7,782 nucleotides of DNA, from positions 1 through 7,782 of the forward strand of contig JAPLCY010000037.1 of the NCBI GenBank assembly GCA_026391995.1, read 5' to 3'. Below are positions 5,164-7,782 of the stretch, one piece after another. The translations under genes and the position numbers were made by a program. A model generated the notes under the pieces. The model was not told where the DNA came from, did not search any database, and worked only from the letters and a program-made list of their open reading frames with translations. Numbering within the stretch: the stretch's first letter is position 1; the number at the start of each line of letters is the position of its first letter. Origin of the DNA: Candidatus Auribacterota bacterium. GTDB taxonomy: Bacteria; Auribacterota; Tritonobacteria; UBA1439.

Positions 5164-6963
5164 TCATTTCGTCCCGCCGTCCTTGAGTCCCAGATACGCG
5201 GCAAAGATATTTTTAGCCGCCGGCGCGGCGAAGAAGCCGCCCGATTCCTTCCCCTCCAGCAGCATGGCCACAACGATCTTCGGATCCTCGTACGGGGCGT
5301 ACCCGACAAACCATGCATGGTTCCTCTTTGTACCGCCACCGGTCACCTGTACCGTGCCGGTCTTCCCGGCGATCACCACTCCCTCAAGCCGGCATTTCTG
5401 TCCCGTGCCGAATTTCGAGTTCACGACGCGCCGCAACCCCTCGCGGACAACCGCCAGGTCCTCCTTGTTCAGGGGGATAGTCCGCACCACCTCCGCGGTC
5501 GGCCGTTCGACCGGGTCGCCGAGTGGTGAAACCACCTGACGCACCACGCGGGGGCGATAGATCGTGCCGCCGTTGGCGATCGCCGCCATGACGAGCGCCG
5601 ACCGCAACGGCGTGAGCAGCAGGTACCCCTGCCCGATCGCCATAACCACCGTGTCCCCCGGGTTCCAAACGGCGGGGCCATGAAGGCGCTGCCATTCCCT
5701 GGTGGGAACGATTCCCGCGCGCTCGCCCGGAAGATCGATGCCGCTCGGCTCATCAAGGCCGAACGCCTCCGCCATGCGGGTGATCTGGTCGCGCCCGGTT
5801 TTCAGGCCGGTATTATAGAAAAAGATGTTGCAGGAGAACATAAGGCCGTCGGCCAGACTCACCCACCCGTGCCCGCGCTCATACCAGCAGCGGTACGGAT
5901 GCCGGCCGAGGCGGAAAAGCCCGTCGCAGTCAAAAGAGGTTGACGGGGTGACCGCCCCGCTCTCGAGAGCGGCGAGCGCGACGATCGTCTTGAATGTTGA
6001 TCAGGGAGAGTATGCCCCCTGGATAGCCCTGTTCATCAGTGGACGGCCTTCATCGGTCATGAGGGACGCCACGATCTCACGGTCTGCCGGCGGCACGAAG
6101 GAATTCGGGTCGTAGCCTGGGCCGCTCGCCATGGCGATGATCTCCCCATTTCCCGGATCAAGGGCGACGACCGCCCCCGCCCCGCCCCCCAGCGCATCTT
6201 CCGCGGCCCGTTGCGTCTTCATCTGGACGGTGAGGTAGAGCGCGCATCCGCTCCTTGGCTCCTCACGGAAGAGCACCCGGTCAAGGCAACCGCGGTGATC
6301 CACCTGGATCCCGTCGGCGCCCGCCCGCCCGGCAAGGAATCGCTCGCAGGATTTCTCGACGCCGCTCTTTCCGAAAAGATCGTTCTGCGTGTAGCCCTCC
6401 GGGCGCCGCTGTTCCAACTCCTCCCTGCTGATCATCCCCAGGTAGCCGAGAAGGTGACAGGCGTGACTCCCCATGAGATAGCGCCTGCGCGGATACACCC
6501 CCACCCGCACCCCCGGCATGAGCGGCCGCCGCTCCTCGATGGCCAGCATCGTCTCCATGCTGACATCCCCCTGGACGGTCACCGGAAGATAGGCGGAGAT
6601 GTACTGGCTTCGTATCCGCTCCCGTACCCACCCGGGCGCGCGGCCGAATATCTTTCCAAGGGAGGACGCACACGAGGGCATATCCTCCACGTCCCCCGGA
6701 ACCACCTCGACATCGAAGCTGGGCCTGTTGTCCACCAGGAGCTCCCCGTCGCGATCGTAGATGAGGCCGCGCGGGGCCGGCTTCCTGATGATACGGACAC
6801 GGTTGCTGCGCGCCATGCGCAGGTACTCGTCGCCCTGCATGACCTGGAGGTACCAGAGATACCCGATGATGAGGAGGAAGAGGCACAACACCGTGAAGGC
6901 AATCCCCCGCATCGACGACGTCATGAAAAAGTTTTCGTCCTGAAATGCTCTCACCTGATCCAT
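5164..6963 (-). CDS. mrdA: Penicillin-binding protein 2 (elongasome transpeptidase), interrupted by an in-frame TGA
   Basis: PBP2 cross-links glycan strands made by RodA at the periplasmic face of the membrane. If the TGA codon at 6003-6001 is read through, the frame spans 599 residues (E. coli has 633) without any other defect. A short cytoplasmic N-terminus leads to one membrane segment (about 19-41). The pedestal region follows, with PRGLIYDRDGELLVDN at 64-79 and GKSGVEK at 198-204. The transpeptidase domain starts near 262 (AVVALDPGNGEIIAM). Its active-site motifs are all present: S322-TFK (SxxK), S377-C-N (SxN) and K534-TG (KTG). Codon 321, normally the glycine of PPGSTFK, is TGA; one base change from GGA would explain it. 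As it stands the translated product is a 320-residue protein lacking the whole active site. ATG 6963 has only a weak ribosome site (GGTGA). The gene lies 45 nt after mreD and 30 nt before rodA. Confidence 0.88.
6001..6003 (-). other. In-frame TGA replacing the conserved glycine of the PBP2 SxxK motif
   Basis: The reading is GCA TAC TCT CCC TGA TCA ACA TTC AAG, that is AYSP-stop-STFK. Homology continues in the same frame on both sides, so this is a substitution-type nonsense codon and not a frameshift. Confidence 0.9.
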
Positions 6964-7008
6964 TCACCAACTTTTAATGTCATATTAGCCAGGGTTTGTG
7001 GTCCGCGA

Positions 7009-7473
7009 CTAGCGGAGAACGGCGTGCCAGATCCTGTAGACTGGCGGCGCGAGCACGGCGTTCGCGCACGCCCGCGCCGCCAGTGCACCGGGCCCCCACG
7101 GCGCCCCGCCGCCGCGCACCGAGGCTGCCAGGGCATAGAGCGCACCTGCGCAGAGCGTCGCAAGCAGGGCCAGCCCCGATTGAGTCGTCCAGTGGCTCAC
7201 CCACAACCTGCGGCGCAGGAGGGTGATGAGAAATGCGATTGAGAGATCCACGGCCGCGCCGATGCCGAACGCGCCGCTCCCCAGCGCGTCTTGTAGCAGC
7301 CCGGCGCCCGCGGCGATCATCAACGCCACGGTCCCACCCGAGAGTAGTGCGCAGGAGATGACGGAGAGCAGGAGGAGGTCGACGCCGATATGGAAGCGGA
7401 CGAGGAAAGTGCCGGACGCGCTCTGAACGGTTGCCACAACGACGAGGATGAATACCGCGAGTATGGCCCTCAC
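7009..7473 (-). CDS. mreD: MreD, rod-shape-determining membrane protein
   Basis: MreD is a small integral membrane partner of MreC in the elongasome. The 154-residue product is almost entirely hydrophobic, with several membrane segments (about 2-20, 32-70, 76-88, 100-117) and short charged loops (TLLRRRLW). Such proteins are poorly conserved in sequence. The call rests on size, topology, the pattern LLQDALGSGAFGIGA (a version of the DxxxGxxLG-like segment of MreD) and its place between mreC and mrdA. The start is GTG 7473, overlapping the mreC TGA by 4 nt (GTGA), with a G-rich ribosome site about 10 nt upstream; this arrangement suggests translational coupling. It ends with TAG. Confidence 0.87.
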   Translation of the reverse strand: MRAILAVFILVVVATVQSASGTFLVRFHIGVDLLLLSVISCALLSGGTVALMIAAGAGLLQDALGSGAFGIGAAVDLSIAFLITLLRRRLWVSHWTTQSGLALLATLCAGALYALAASVRGGGAPWGPGALAARACANAVLAPPVYRIWHAVLR

Positions 7474-7782
7474 TTCAGGAAATCCCCCTTTTCCTCGCGA
7501 GGCCGGACGAGCACGAACACCTCCCGCAGACGCGCGAAATCCGCGCCCGGCGCAACATCCGCGCTGCGGTAGAACCCGTACTCGCCTTCATATATGTTCA
7601 TGCAGCTTCCGATAACAAGCCCCCGCGGGTAGACCCCCCCCATCCCTGAGGAGAGGACCCGGTCTCCCGGCTGCGCCGCGGTCTGGCGTGGCAAGTAGTT
7701 CAGCCGGCAGGTACTGAACGAGGTCCCCTCCACGACGCCCACCTCGCCCGTGCGCTCCACCACTCCGCCGATCCTGCTTTCC
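7470..7782 (-). CDS. mreC: MreC, C-terminal 103 residues (5' end outside window)
   Basis: MreC is a periplasmic scaffold protein anchored by one membrane helix; it activates PBP2-RodA. Only the C-terminal beta-domain part is in the window: SRIGGVVERTGEVGVVEG, then CRLNYLPRQTAAQPGDRVLSSG, MGGVYPRGLVIGS, and the end RLREVFVLVRPREEKGDFLK. The segments GDRVLSSGMGGVYPRGLVIG and REVFVL are typical of MreC. The frame is open to the window edge. Its TGA overlaps the mreD start, and reading past it would run out of frame across mreD, so TGA acts as a real stop here. Confidence 0.93.
   Translation of the reverse strand, partial: ESRIGGVVERTGEVGVVEGTSFSTCRLNYLPRQTAAQPGDRVLSSGMGGVYPRGLVIGSCMNIYEGEYGFYRSADVAPGADFARLREVFVLVRPREEKGDFLK

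Noticed and set aside
3856..5529. 557-residue plus-strand open frame
   Set aside because: It is antisense to rodA and mrdA, begins in the repeat element, and its translation is low-complexity and charged, with no family features. It is a typical shadow frame of GC-rich DNA.
6001..6003. UGA reassigned to glycine (as in Gracilibacteria/SR1), which would mend PBP2
   Set aside because: TGA acts as a stop elsewhere: at the mreC end it overlaps the mreD start and readthrough would run out of frame over mreD. Only one internal TGA occurs in the roughly 2,000 sense codons of this GC-rich window.
6211..7242. 343-residue plus-strand open frame
   Set aside because: It is antisense to mrdA and mreD. 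The minus-strand genes carry clear family motifs and this frame carries none.

Overview
All recognisable genes in this window lie on the minus strand, so the biological order runs from high to low coordinates. The DNA is GC-rich, apart from two AT-rich intergenic stretches (about 1438-1582 and 3792-4035). No stretch longer than 300 bases lacks a gene. The gene content is bacterial: the rod-shape cell-wall genes mreC, mreD, mrdA (PBP2) and rodA, a radical SAM protein of the TIGR03960 type, a chemotaxis methyltransferase remnant, and two type IV pilus/type II secretion proteins with MshEN (GspE N-terminal) domains. This fits a rod-shaped bacterium with a peptidoglycan wall. The style of the PilB-like protein and the mixed gene neighbourhood recall uncultured lineages such as Omnitrophota, but that is an impression and not a determination.

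Region by region on the minus strand: (1) 7782-4036 is the elongasome cluster: the 3' part of mreC, mreD overlapping it by 4 nt, mrdA, then rodA 30 nt later. MreC and MreD are membrane scaffold components, RodA is the SEDS glycan polymerase and PBP2 is its transpeptidase partner, so the four act as one machine for sidewall synthesis. The mrdA frame is broken by one TGA exactly where the conserved glycine before the catalytic serine should be. (2) 4035-3792 is filled by a repeat element: 10-bp GC-rich units in inverted orientation at its two ends, an AT-rich core, and a long hairpin inside that core. (3) 3791-1938 is the intact radical SAM gene. It is followed after 3 nt by a cheR fragment (1934-1583) with an internal deletion/frame change and no C-terminal two thirds. 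(4) 1582-1438 is a compact regulatory region: a good sigma-70-type promoter flanked by two copies of TTTGCA-N4-TGCAAA. (5) 1437-1 encodes a standalone MshEN-domain protein, with a frame problem at its start, and then a PilB/GspE-type ATPase that runs off the window before its Walker A motif.

The most interesting items are the in-frame TGA at the PBP2 active site, the paired palindromic operators around the MshEN/PilB promoter, and the inverted-repeat element between rodA and the radical SAM gene. Three loci (mrdA, cheR, MshEN) carry reading-frame lesions, so either real decay or sequence/assembly error has to be considered for each.
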